Below are positions 15,796 through 22,770 of a stretch of 22,770 bases of DNA, piece after piece. Under the pieces are notes generated by a model that saw only the letters and a program-made list of their open reading frames with translations, searched no databases and was not told the DNA's origin. Source of the DNA: an uncultured Desulfuromonadales bacterium. GTDB lineage: Bacteria; Desulfobacterota; Desulfuromonadia; Desulfuromonadales; Geopsychrobacteraceae. Position 1 is the first letter of the stretch. The number at the start of each line of letters is the position of its first letter. The DNA lies in assembly GCA_945787295.1 (NCBI GenBank), contig CALZHQ010000051.1, positions 31,319 to 54,088 of the forward strand. The letters are read 5' to 3'. The translations under genes were made by a program, and so were the position numbers.

Positions 15796-18487
15796 ACCGG
15801 AGATCCAGGTCACCACCACCTGGCGGGGAGCGACGCCCTACGAAATTGAGCGGGAGATTATCGAGGAGCAGGAGAACACCCTCAAGGGCCTGCCCGACCT
15901 GATCGAGATGGAGAGCGAAGCGCGTAACGGCCAGGGCAGCGTGACCCTGCGTTTCAAGGTCGGCACCAGCGTCGAAGAAGCGCTGCTGCGGGTCTCCAAC
16001 AAGATCAACGAGGTCCCCGATTACCCGGCCGGCGTCGACAACCCGGCGGTCAACGCCTCCGGCGCCACCGCCTCGCCGGTGATCTGGATGATCCTGAAAA
16101 CCGCCGCGGGCAACGAAACCCCGATCCAGAACTACAAAACCTTCTTCGAAGATGAAATCCGCCAGCATATCGAGCGGGTCAAGGGGGTTTCCGACCTGTT
16201 TATCGGCAGCGGCACCGAGGCGGAGATGCATATCATCATCTCGGCGGAAAAGCTGGCCGCCTACGGGCTGACCACCAATGACGTGATCGCTGCCATTCAG
16301 GGTGAAAACATTAACGTCTCCGCCGGCACCCTCGGCGTCGGGCGGCGTGATTTCCGGATCCGTACCACCGGCGAGTTCAAAACCCCGGAGGATATTGCCC
16401 AGGTGGTGCTGCGTTCCACCGGTCAGCAGCGGGTTTTACTCGGCGACCTGGCGGACATCAGGCCCGGCTTCGAGAAGAAAAATTCGGTGGTGCTGCAGAA
16501 CGGCGTCCCCGGCATCGCCATCGGCGTGCGCCCGGAAGCGGGCACCAACATCCTGGAGATGACCAACCTGACCGAAGAGAAGTATCTCTGGCTCAACGAG
16601 CAGAAACTGGCCGCCGAAGGGCTGTATCTCGACTGGGTATACGACCAGCGCTTCTACATCAACGGCGCCATCGACCAGATCAAGCAGAACATCATGTTCG
16701 GCGGTCTGCTGGCGATCGGCGTGCTGCTGATCTTTCTGCGCAGTCTGCGGGCCACCATTGTCGTCGCCACGGCGATTCCGATCAGTATCGTCGGCACCTT
16801 TCTGTTCCTCGACCTGCTGGGACGGAATCTCAACGTCGTCTCGCTGGCGGGGATCGCCTTTGCCGTCGGCATGCTGGTCGACAACGCGATCGTCGTTATC
16901 GAGAATATCGACCGTCACCGGCTGATGGGCAAAAAGGCCTTCGATGCGGCGCTGGACGGCACCAAGGAGGTCTGGGGCGCGGTGCTCGCCTCGACCATCA
17001 CCACCGTGGCGGTGTTCCTCCCCGTCGTTTTCATCCAGGAAGAAGCCGGTCAGCTGTTCCGCGACATCGCCATCGCCGTGGTCGCCGCGGTCAGCTTGAG
17101 CCTGTTCGTCTCGGTCTCGGTGATCCCGATGTTTTCCTACAAGCTGTTCAGCGCCAAAGCGGCGAAAAAGACCAAGGCCCTGCCGTTTCTCGATAAGATC
17201 GGCAACAAACTTTCTAACGGGCTGATGGCGCTGGTCTCCCTGGCGATCCGCAACTGGCTGACCCGGCTGACCACCCTGACCCTCCTGATCAGCGTGGCCC
17301 TCGCCTCGGTCTTTTTCCTCACCCCGAAGATGGAGTACCTGCCACAGGGCAACCGGAATCTGGTGCTCAACATCCTGGTCCCGCCACCGGGTCTTTCGAC
17401 CGCCGAACGGGTCGATATCGGCGAGCGTTTTCACCGCATGGCGGCACCGCACATCGGTGCCGATGTCGATGGCGTGCCTTCGATCCGCAACATGTTCTAT
17501 GTCGGCGCCGAAGGCTTCATGATCGCCGGAGCGATCAGCGATCATTTTGACAAAGCGGGTGACCTGCTGCCCTTCTTCACCCGGCTGATCTACAGCATCC
17601 CGGGGATGTACGGCGTCAGCCTGCAGCCGGGCGTGTTCGAAAGTGGCCTCGGCGAAGGGCGGGCGATCAAGCTGAATGTGACCGGCAACGACCTGAACAA
17701 GATCGTCGCCGCCTCCGGCACCCTGTTCGGCATGATCCGCGGCCAGATCGAAAACAGCCAGGTGCGCCCGGTGCCCTCGATCGAGCTGACCTATCCCGAG
17801 GTGCGGATTATCCCCGACCGGGACCGGCTCAAAGCCAACGGCATGAGCACCCGCGACTTAGGAGCCGCCCTCGACGTGCTGATGGATGGCCGGGTGGTCG
17901 GCGACTTCAAGCAGGACGGGAAGAAGAAGATCGACCTGGTGCTCAAAGCTGCCGACCAGGAGATCCCCACCCCGCAGGCGCTTTTTCAGGCCACCCTGGC
18001 AACCCCGAGCGGCAAGCTGGTGCCGGTGTCTTCTTTGGCCAATCTGCAGGAAACCACTGGCATGGCGCTGATCCGCCACCTGGAACGGGAACGGACCGTC
18101 ACCCTGCAGGTCACGCCCCCCAAATCGATGCCGCTGCAAACGGCGATGGAGATCATCGACGGGCAGATTATTCCGCAGGTCAGACAGATGGGTCTGCTTG
18201 AGGAGCTGCAGGTCGAAATGAGCGGTGCCGCTGACAAACTGGTGGAAACCCGCGAAGTGCTGCAGTGGGACTTTCTGCTGGCGATCATGATCGCCTACCT
18301 GTTGATGGCCTCGCTGTTCGGCAACTTCGTCTACCCGCTGATCATCATGCTCACCGTCCCGCTGGCCGGGGCCGGTGGGTTCATCGGCCTCAAATTGCTG
18401 AATATCTTCATCACCCCACAGCCGATGGACGTGCTGACCATGCTCGGCTTCGTCATCCTGATCGGCGTGGTGGTCAAGACGTTTTAA
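15668..18487 (+). pseudogene. RND (AcrB/HAE1-like) efflux transporter, main part, frameshifted
   Basis: Inner-membrane proton-driven efflux pump. This 939-residue frame covers the N-terminal helix (SILKPVTILAGIIMVLMFG), the porter subdomains (WMILKTAAGN, VGRRDFRIRT), helices 2-6 with the relay motif LVDNAIVVIENI (Asp405, then Asn where AcrB has a second Asp), the second porter half, and helices 8-10. It ends prematurely at VVVKTF-stop. Deleting one copy of a 50-bp tandem duplication (18428-18527) restores an uninterrupted 1,040-residue protein, the usual RND length. The start at 15668 lies inside the MFP frame, has no good ribosome-binding site and lacks the family's normal first residues; the native start is probably lost. 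The gene may be non-functional, or the sequence may contain assembly errors. Cotranscribed with MFP and TolC. Confidence 0.85.
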
Positions 18488-18527
18488 CCATGCTCGGCTT
18501 TGTCATCCTGATCGGCGTGGTGGTCAA
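18428..18527 (+). repeat. 50-bp imperfect tandem duplication interrupting the RND gene
   Basis: Copy 1 is 18428-18477 and copy 2 is 18478-18527, 46 of 50 bases identical. In the RND reading frame both copies encode DVLTMLGFVILIGVVV; the four differences change GTG to GTT, CTG to TTA and TTC to TTT, all synonymous. Because 50 is not a multiple of three, the extra copy shifts the frame and creates a TAA at 18485-18487. Confidence 0.97.
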
Positions 18528-18840
18528 CAACGCGATTCTGATCGTCCACCAGGCGCTGAACAACTTCCATGACAACGGCATGGACTACCGCGAAGCGGTG
18601 CTCGAATCGACCCGCAGCCGCCTGCGGCCGATCTACATGAGCGCCACCACCAGTATCTGCGGCATGCTGCCGCTGGTCTTGATCCCCGGTGCCGGCTCCG
18701 AGCTCTACCGGGGCTTAGGCAGCGTCATCCTCGGCGGGCTGGCGGTCTCGACCGTGTTCACTGTTTTCGTTATCCCGGCGATCCTGATCTTTGTGATCCG
18801 CATGGAAAAGCGTAAAGATGTGCAGGAGGCTAATCGATGA
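18490..18840 (+). pseudogene. RND efflux transporter, C-terminal fragment
   Basis: The last 116 residues of the RND pump, in the frame displaced by the 50-bp duplication. They cover the final transmembrane helices: MLGFVILIGVVVNNAILIVHQ, the STRSRLRPIYMSATTSICGMLPL segment typical of RND helix 11, and GLAVSTVFTVFVIPAIL, ending in a basic tail. An ATG at 18490 lies two bases after the stop of the upstream part, so termination-reinitiation could in principle make it as a separate polypeptide, but there is no ribosome-binding site of its own. The fragment ends with an ATGA overlap to the TolC gene. Most likely it is simply the 3' end of the interrupted gene. Confidence 0.85.
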
Positions 18841-20105
18841 AATACTTTTCAACCACTCTCCTGGCGTTTTTGCTGCTGGTGTCACAGGTTTTCGCCCTGA
18901 CCCTCGATGAGGCAATTGTCGCCGCGCTGCAGAACCATCAACGGATCGAGCTGTTCCGCGCCACTGCCGACCAAACCAAGGCAGCGGTCGGTGTCTCCCG
19001 CGCTGCCTTTTTGCCCCGCGTTGATCTTGACTACAGCTACACCGAACGGGACGAAGATCCACGCTCCCTCGGTGAAGAGAGCTCAATCCTGACCCTCGGT
19101 GCCTCCATCAACCTGTTCAACGGTCTGAGCGATTACCACAGCTACCGGGCCGCCAGCCGGCGCGCCCAGGGGGCCGACTATCGGCTGCAAGGCACCCGTG
19201 CCGATATCGTACTGGAAACCCAGCAGGCCTACATCGAGGTTTTGCGCGCCAACCGTTCGGTTGCCACCGCGGCAGAAGGGGTCGAACTGCTGGAGCGGCA
19301 GAAGCGGGATGCCCAGCTGAAATTCGATTATGGCGTGATTGCCCGCAACGACCTGCTGCGGGTCGAGGTGGAACTCTCCAGCGCCCGCCAGGATCTGCTC
19401 CAGGCCGAAGGGCAGCAGCAGATCGCACGACGGCTGTTAGAACGGACCACCGGACTGCGATTACCCGCCGAAGAGTCTTTGCAGGATTTAAACGCAACGG
19501 CCCTGCAGAGTTTCGATCCGAAGCGGGTCGACAGCTACCGGCAGCAGCTGCTCGCTAACCGCAGTGAGCTGAACTACCTGCGCAACGAACTGCTGGCGGC
19601 CAGACGGGACCGGCGGGCCAACCAGGGCGCTTACCTGCCCCAGATCGATCTGACCGTTGCCCACGAGGAGTACAGCGACGACATTGCAGTGTCAGACAAT
19701 AACGACCAGAACAACCTGCTGCTGTTACGCGCCAGCTGGAACCTGTTCGACGGTTTCGCCCGCGAGAAAACCATCGCCGCAGCCGATGCCAGAGCCCGTG
19801 CCGTCGCCGCCGAACTGCGCGACACTGAAGCGGCGCTGGTGTTACAATTAGAGACAGCCCTGCAGAATCTGCGCATCGCCAGCGGCCGCCAGCAGGAAGC
19901 GCGCACCGGCGTCACCTCGGCCGAGGAGAACTACCGGGTCACCGAAAACCGCGTCCAGCAGCAACAGGCCACCACCGTCGACCTGCTCGATGCCCAGTTC
20001 CTGCTGACCCGCTCGCGCAACCTGGAGGTTAATGCCAGATACGACTTCTACCTGAGTGCGGTGCAGCTGGAACGGATTCTGGAGCGGAACAGAAGTAATT
20101 ATTAG
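18837..20105 (+). CDS. TolC-family outer-membrane efflux channel
   Basis: Outer-membrane component of the tripartite efflux system. The 422-residue product starts with a signal peptide (hydrophobic core, then SQVFA) and LTLDEAIVAALQNH, the usual first helix of OMF proteins. The two structural repeats are visible: SINLFNGLSDYHSYRAA in the first half and ASWNLFDGFAREKTIAAA in the second, each marking a beta-barrel strand entering the coiled-coil helices, with QQATTVDLLDAQ near the end. Length is normal. Start and RND stop overlap as ATGA, with AGGAGG about eight bases upstream. The stop codon directly abuts a 17-bp inverted repeat element. Confidence 0.94.
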   Translation: MKYFSTTLLAFLLLVSQVFALTLDEAIVAALQNHQRIELFRATADQTKAAVGVSRAAFLPRVDLDYSYTERDEDPRSLGEESSILTLGASINLFNGLSDYHSYRAASRRAQGADYRLQGTRADIVLETQQAYIEVLRANRSVATAAEGVELLERQKRDAQLKFDYGVIARNDLLRVEVELSSARQDLLQAEGQQQIARRLLERTTGLRLPAEESLQDLNATALQSFDPKRVDSYRQQLLANRSELNYLRNELLAARRDRRANQGAYLPQIDLTVAHEEYSDDIAVSDNNDQNNLLLLRASWNLFDGFAREKTIAAADARARAVAAELRDTEAALVLQLETALQNLRIASGRQQEARTGVTSAEENYRVTENRVQQQQATTVDLLDAQFLLTRSRNLEVNARYDFYLSAVQLERILERNRSNY

Positions 20106-20236
20106 CCACCAAGGCACCAAGATCACCAAGAAAGGCAAGACCGAACTGACAAGAAAAGTTAAAACAAAGGGGCTGTTTTTTTGCCTTAACCCTAAAGACA
20201 GGTTTTGATTTTAGCTTACCTTGGTGCCTTGGTGGC
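20105..20236 (+). repeat. 17-bp perfect inverted repeat, REP/MITE-like element
   Basis: GCCACCAAGGCACCAAG at 20105-20121 is repeated exactly in inverted orientation at 20220-20236. The left arm contains three CACCAAG heptamers (20107, 20115, 20124); the right arm has two in reverse. The roughly 100 bases between are A/T-rich and have a weaker inner pairing (AAGGCAA with TTGCCTT). No coding potential is seen. Such CACCAAG-type intergenic repeats are, to my recollection, common in environmental bacteria. The arms might also act as a terminator for the efflux operon. Confidence 0.75.
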
Positions 20237-20281
20237 AAACCAGTCTTTCCCAGGTTTTGCAAATCAAGAAAGGAGGCCGTT

Positions 20282-20821
20282 ATGCCCCGGATCCCATACC
20301 TGCCGGAGGATATCGACGAACCACGCGAGATCGTCGATGACATCCGCTCGCGCCGCCGCGGTCAACTGCTCAACCTCGACCGGATGCTGCTCCACAGTCC
20401 CCCCTTCGCCAAAGGCTGGAACGGCCTGCTGCGCGAAGTGCGCGGCAAACTCACCCTGCCCGCCCGCCTGCAGGAGCTGGCGATCTGCGCCGTTGCGGCA
20501 TTGACCTGCGCCGACTATGAATTCCATCATCACGCCCCCGAATTCCTCAAGGCCGGCGGCACAAAAGCAGAGCTGGAAGTGCTGCGCAACTTCACCGGCA
20601 TCGGCGAAGAGCTGCTGGTGTTCGACGCCAAGGAACGGGTCATCCTCAACCTGGTCACCGAAATGACCCTCAATGTCCACGTCGAAGACCAGACCTTCGA
20701 AGCGGTGCAGCACGAACTGCACGACCAGCAGCAACTGATCGAACTGGTCGGCATCATCGCCACCTACAACATGGTCTCCCGCTACCTGGTGGCACTGCAG
20801 ATCGATCCGGAGCAGAGCTAA
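20282..20821 (+). CDS. Carboxymuconolactone decarboxylase-family protein
   Basis: A 179-residue, all-helical protein of the CMD/AhpD superfamily. The core motif is visible as LPARLQELAICAVAALTCADYEFHHHAPEFLKAGG (residues 59-93), with Cys76, Glu80 and the His82-84 cluster in the positions of the family's active-site helix. The CxxC of true AhpD alkylhydroperoxidases is absent, so a peroxidase-reducing role is doubtful; a role in decarboxylation or an unknown reaction on a small acid is equally possible. The second half (VLNLVTEMTLNVHVEDQTFEAV and LVGIIATYNMVSRYLVAL) matches the C-terminal helices. The ATG is preceded by AAGGAGG. It stands alone between the repeat element and the small gene. 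Confidence 0.88.
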   Translation: MPRIPYLPEDIDEPREIVDDIRSRRRGQLLNLDRMLLHSPPFAKGWNGLLREVRGKLTLPARLQELAICAVAALTCADYEFHHHAPEFLKAGGTKAELEVLRNFTGIGEELLVFDAKERVILNLVTEMTLNVHVEDQTFEAVQHELHDQQQLIELVGIIATYNMVSRYLVALQIDPEQS

Positions 20822-20847
20822 AAAAACAGTGTCATTTCGGCTTTTTG

Positions 20848-20877
20848 TTGACAGCCAATGAGATCCAGCCGTAAAGT
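20848..20877 (+). promoter_or_regulatory. Candidate sigma70 promoter for the small gene
   Basis: TTGACA at 20848-20853 and TAAAGT at 20872-20877 are 18 bases apart, about 35 bases before the ATG of the 87-residue gene. The -35 box is perfect and the -10 is four of six, so this is plausible but unproven. Confidence 0.5.
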
Positions 20878-20911
20878 GTTTGGTGTTCATGGTTTTCCGG
20901 GGGAGGAAAGC

Positions 20912-21175
20912 ATGTCGCATCAAAAAGAGAAAACCGATCGCAGTCGACAGAGCACCCAGGCTCCGCCGGCTGTTTCTGTCTCCAGCCCAGCCGGAGAGCA
21001 TCGCCAGACCAATCACCCCTGCCGCACCGCTTTGACGCCGAAAAAGATCCTCAACGGCGAAGAAATCTGCTCCCGATTTGACCAGGTCAGCGGCCGTGGC
21101 CTGCCCAAACGGATGACCACCGGCAAGTTCGTCTACCTCGGCCCAGCCAATCGCCTGCCGGACAGTCCGTTTTAA
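20912..21175 (+). CDS. Small hypothetical protein (87 aa)
   Basis: I do not recognise this protein. From the ATG at 20912, with GGGAGGA about six bases upstream, it has 87 residues. The frame is open 18 codons further, but the upstream ATG at 20858 lies inside the proposed promoter. Residues 1-35 are polar and low-complexity (Ser, Gln, Pro, Arg), probably disordered. Residues 37-87 look more structured: CRTALTPKKILNGEEICSRF, then GRGLPKRMTTGKFVYLGP. Two cysteines (37 and 52) are present. There is no signal peptide or membrane segment. Own promoter, ribosome-binding site and ordinary codon use support it being real. Confidence 0.6.
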   Translation: MSHQKEKTDRSRQSTQAPPAVSVSSPAGEHRQTNHPCRTALTPKKILNGEEICSRFDQVSGRGLPKRMTTGKFVYLGPANRLPDSPF

Positions 21176-21230
21176 AACCGCTCACAGCGCAATCAGATGC
21201 GCCAATCCCTCACTCGCCCAATGTTCGATG

Positions 21231-22550
21231 TCACGACTTATCAATCGGACTGCGGACGGCAACCCCCGGCTTGTTCAGAACATGGGTGTAAATCATCGTC
21301 GTTGAAACATCTGCATGCCCCAGTAGCTCCTGTACCGTGCGAATATCGTAACCGGAATCGAGCAGGTGGGTAGCGAAAGAATGACGCAGGGTGTGTGGCG
21401 TGACAGTTTTACTCAGTCCACACGCTTTCGCTGCGTCCCGAACGGCCCGCTGCACTGCAGACTCATCAAAGTGATGTCGGCGAACCTTGCCAGACTCAGG
21501 ATCGACACTGACCCGCGTAGCCGCAAACACGTACTGCCAGCGCCAGTCGCGAGCAGCGCCCGGATATTTTTTACTCAGGGCACCCGGCAGCCAGACCTCG
21601 CCATAATTCTTCTTCAGATCGGCAGCATGATACCGGCGCGACTCTTCAATTTGCACCTTGAGCGGCTCACGACAACTCTCCGGCAGCATGGTAATCCGAT
21701 CTTTACGCCCCTTTCCATCCCGGATCAGAATCTGCCGTTGAGCAAAATCAACATCCTTGATCCGCAGTCGGACCACCTCCATCAGTCGCATTCCAGCACC
21801 ATATAGCAGATGACAAATCAAGCTAAACGGTGGTTTTAACTCCAGAAGTAACGAAGCAATTTCATCCCGGGTCAGTACGACCGGAACCTTGATCGGCTTC
21901 TTTGCCCTGGCGAAATCAGAAAAATCGCCGAGTGTACGTTCCTCTGATTCCTGAAAGAGAAAGACCAGCGCATTCAAAGCCTGTTTCTGGCTATTGACCG
22001 CAATATTGTGCTCTTCGACCAAATAAGTCAGGTAGGCTTTGACCGAAGTTGCATCCAGATCAGAGATTCGTCTATGCGGGTAATAACTTAAAAATCTGCT
22101 TACCCAATCGAGGTACGCCTTGACTGTTCGCTTGGCATATTGTCGACCAACCAAAGTACTGCGCATTTTGTTGATCGTGGTTTGATGAACGTCAGAAAGT
22201 TCAAGAGGAGTGTCTTTGGATTTAATCGACACCGATGCCGTTACAGCTGTACCAGTAACGGCCCAGGAAATCTTCAGCTGATCACGAAACAAATGCCAAA
22301 GAGCTGTTCGTGCCTGACTGACCTGCCAGCCTTTAATGTCCTCGTTATCACGGAGATTGTCTAGAAATGCCGAAACATGTTCCGGCTGACAATTTCCTAA
22401 AGGTAACGGTTCTACAAAACGGACAAAATGCTGGCACCATTTTACATACCATTGGATGTACTGTGGTTTAATACAGTTTTTTGTCAGACAATTTTCGTAT
22501 GATTGCCAAAACGCAGAATTGAGGGCGGTATCCCCCACCGATTTCTTCAT
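21231..22550 (-). CDS. intI: Integron-type tyrosine recombinase IntI with N-terminal extension
   Basis: A 439-residue site-specific recombinase. The catalytic residues are R255 (GAGMRL), K about 280-283 (DGKGRKDR), H386 and R389 (HTLRH), H412 (LGHADVS) and nucleophile Y421 (MIYTHVL). The integron-specific insert between the Lys and HxxR motifs is clear: [18 protein letters not shown] then DWRWQYVF at 315-342, which ordinary XerC/D proteins lack. Residues about 122-205 are the usual SAM-like DNA-binding domain. Residues about 15-95 add a second SAM-like unit ([31 protein letters not shown]), making it roughly 100 residues longer than IntI1. The ATG complementary to 22548-22550 has GGAGG five bases upstream. 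The gene is more AT-rich than its neighbours, suggesting acquisition. attI and any cassettes would lie to the right. Confidence 0.92.
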   Translation of the reverse strand: MKKSVGDTALNSAFWQSYENCLTKNCIKPQYIQWYVKWCQHFVRFVEPLPLGNCQPEHVSAFLDNLRDNEDIKGWQVSQARTALWHLFRDQLKISWAVTGTAVTASVSIKSKDTPLELSDVHQTTINKMRSTLVGRQYAKRTVKAYLDWVSRFLSYYPHRRISDLDATSVKAYLTYLVEEHNIAVNSQKQALNALVFLFQESEERTLGDFSDFARAKKPIKVPVVLTRDEIASLLLELKPPFSLICHLLYGAGMRLMEVVRLRIKDVDFAQRQILIRDGKGRKDRITMLPESCREPLKVQIEESRRYHAADLKKNYGEVWLPGALSKKYPGAARDWRWQYVFAATRVSVDPESGKVRRHHFDESAVQRAVRDAAKACGLSKTVTPHTLRHSFATHLLDSGYDIRTVQELLGHADVSTTMIYTHVLNKPGVAVRSPIDKS

Positions 22551-22599
22551 GACCCCCTCCCAGACACAGAAAAAAACGTTTAAAAATTTATTAAAAAAT

Positions 22600-22627
22600 A
22601 AGATACTGGATTTATTGATAATTTCAA
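22600..22627 (-). promoter_or_regulatory. Candidate intI promoter
   Basis: On the minus strand, TTGAAA (complement of 22622-22627) and TATCTT (complement of 22600-22605) are 16 bases apart, about 50 bases before the intI start, in AT-rich DNA. The match is moderate. Confidence 0.4.
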
Positions 22628-22636
22628 CCGATATTC

Positions 22637-22670
22637 CGGTTACCGGTTATATCGATATTACCGGTAACCG
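22637..22670. repeat. 34-bp near-perfect palindrome upstream of intI
   Basis: The 34 bases form a palindrome with 16 of 17 pairs matching; the only mismatch is T22648/T22659. Outer arms read CGGTTACCGGT / ACCGGTAACCG around a central ATATCGATAT. A partial direct repeat (CGATATT followed by a CCGGT-containing segment) recurs at 22629 and 22653. It lies about ten bases upstream of the proposed intI -35 box, so it may be an operator or a recombinase-binding site. Confidence 0.8.
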
Positions 22671-22711
22671 CCTAATCCCTGTTGAACTAAACCGCTTCGC
22701 GGTAGCTCTTT

Positions 22712-22739
22712 AAAGGCAGCATTTTTTGCTGCCTTTTTT
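22712..22739 (+). terminator. Intrinsic terminator-like hairpin
   Basis: Ten-base arms AAAGGCAGCA / TGCTGCCTTT surround a five-T loop and are followed by further Ts. On the plus strand this is a good rho-independent terminator. No plus-strand gene precedes it within the window, so its client is unknown; it could also work weakly on the minus strand for a gene beyond the right edge. Confidence 0.7.
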
Positions 22740-22770
22740 CAATTCTCCTGACAGTTGGATACCGTTTGAC

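Noticed and set aside
16436..17545. 369-codon minus-strand frame inside the RND gene
   Set aside because: It is Asp/His/Gln/Arg-rich low-complexity translation, the usual mirror of a GC-rich membrane-protein gene.
22637..22670. LexA/SOS box controlling intI
   Set aside because: The palindrome does not fit the CTGT-N8-ACAG gammaproteobacterial box, and I could not fit it to the deltaproteobacterial LexA motif I remember, so no SOS claim is made.
1..22770. CRISPR array, tRNA or rRNA genes, insertion sequences with transposase
   Set aside because: I saw no regularly spaced repeats, no cloverleaf or rRNA-like conserved stretches, and no transposase motifs; the only recombinase is the integron-type integrase.

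Overview
The window looks like a chromosomal segment of an anaerobic, GC-rich Gram-negative bacterium, most likely a deltaproteobacterium of the Desulfuromonas/Geobacter/Pelobacter group. This is inferred from the nadC-birA-coaX cluster, an anaerobic-type cobaltochelatase (CbiK) behind a cobalamin riboswitch, an EF-G-like second translation GTPase, a PocR-GGDEF regulator and an RND/MFP/OMF efflux operon. No rRNA or tRNA is present, so the assignment is indirect.

Layout. (1) 1-3818, minus strand: nadC, birA, coaX and the N-terminal half of an EF-G-like GTPase running off the left edge. These are housekeeping cofactor genes (NAD, biotin, CoA). (2) 4025-4930, plus: an OmpA-domain lipoprotein with a long coiled coil. 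(3) 4940-10993, plus: a tightly packed cobalamin unit. It has a sigma70-like promoter, a cobalamin riboswitch and an intrinsic terminator. Then come a signal-peptide-bearing CbiK, an ABC-2 ATPase/permease pair, a BtuC/BtuD/BtuF-like importer and CbiL. CbiK and CbiL catalyse consecutive steps, and the genes between them encode an exporter-like and an importer-like ABC system. This suggests an export, metalate and re-import route for the corrin precursor. (4) 11109-12251, minus: a PocR-domain diguanylate cyclase. (5) 12452-13915, plus: a YfcG-type glutathione transferase homologue and an orphan periplasmic solute-binding protein. (6) 14000-20105, plus: a TetR-family regulator with a palindrome inside its own promoter, then MFP, RND pump and TolC-like channel. 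The RND gene is broken near its 3' end by a 50-bp imperfect tandem duplication whose copies differ only at synonymous positions. The MFP/RND junction also appears to have lost the MFP tail and the original RND start. (7) 20105-20236: a 17-bp perfect inverted repeat, REP/MITE-like. (8) 20282-21175, plus: a carboxymuconolactone-decarboxylase-family protein and a small unknown protein. (9) 21231-22550, minus: an integron-type tyrosine recombinase (IntI) with an extra N-terminal SAM-like domain. It lies in visibly more AT-rich DNA, and a near-perfect 34-bp palindrome lies upstream of it.

The cobalamin unit appears to be a riboswitch-attenuated operon, with most genes overlapping by 4 to about 50 bases. 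The efflux operon is probably autoregulated by its TetR protein. Any gene-cassette array belonging to the IntI would lie beyond the right edge.
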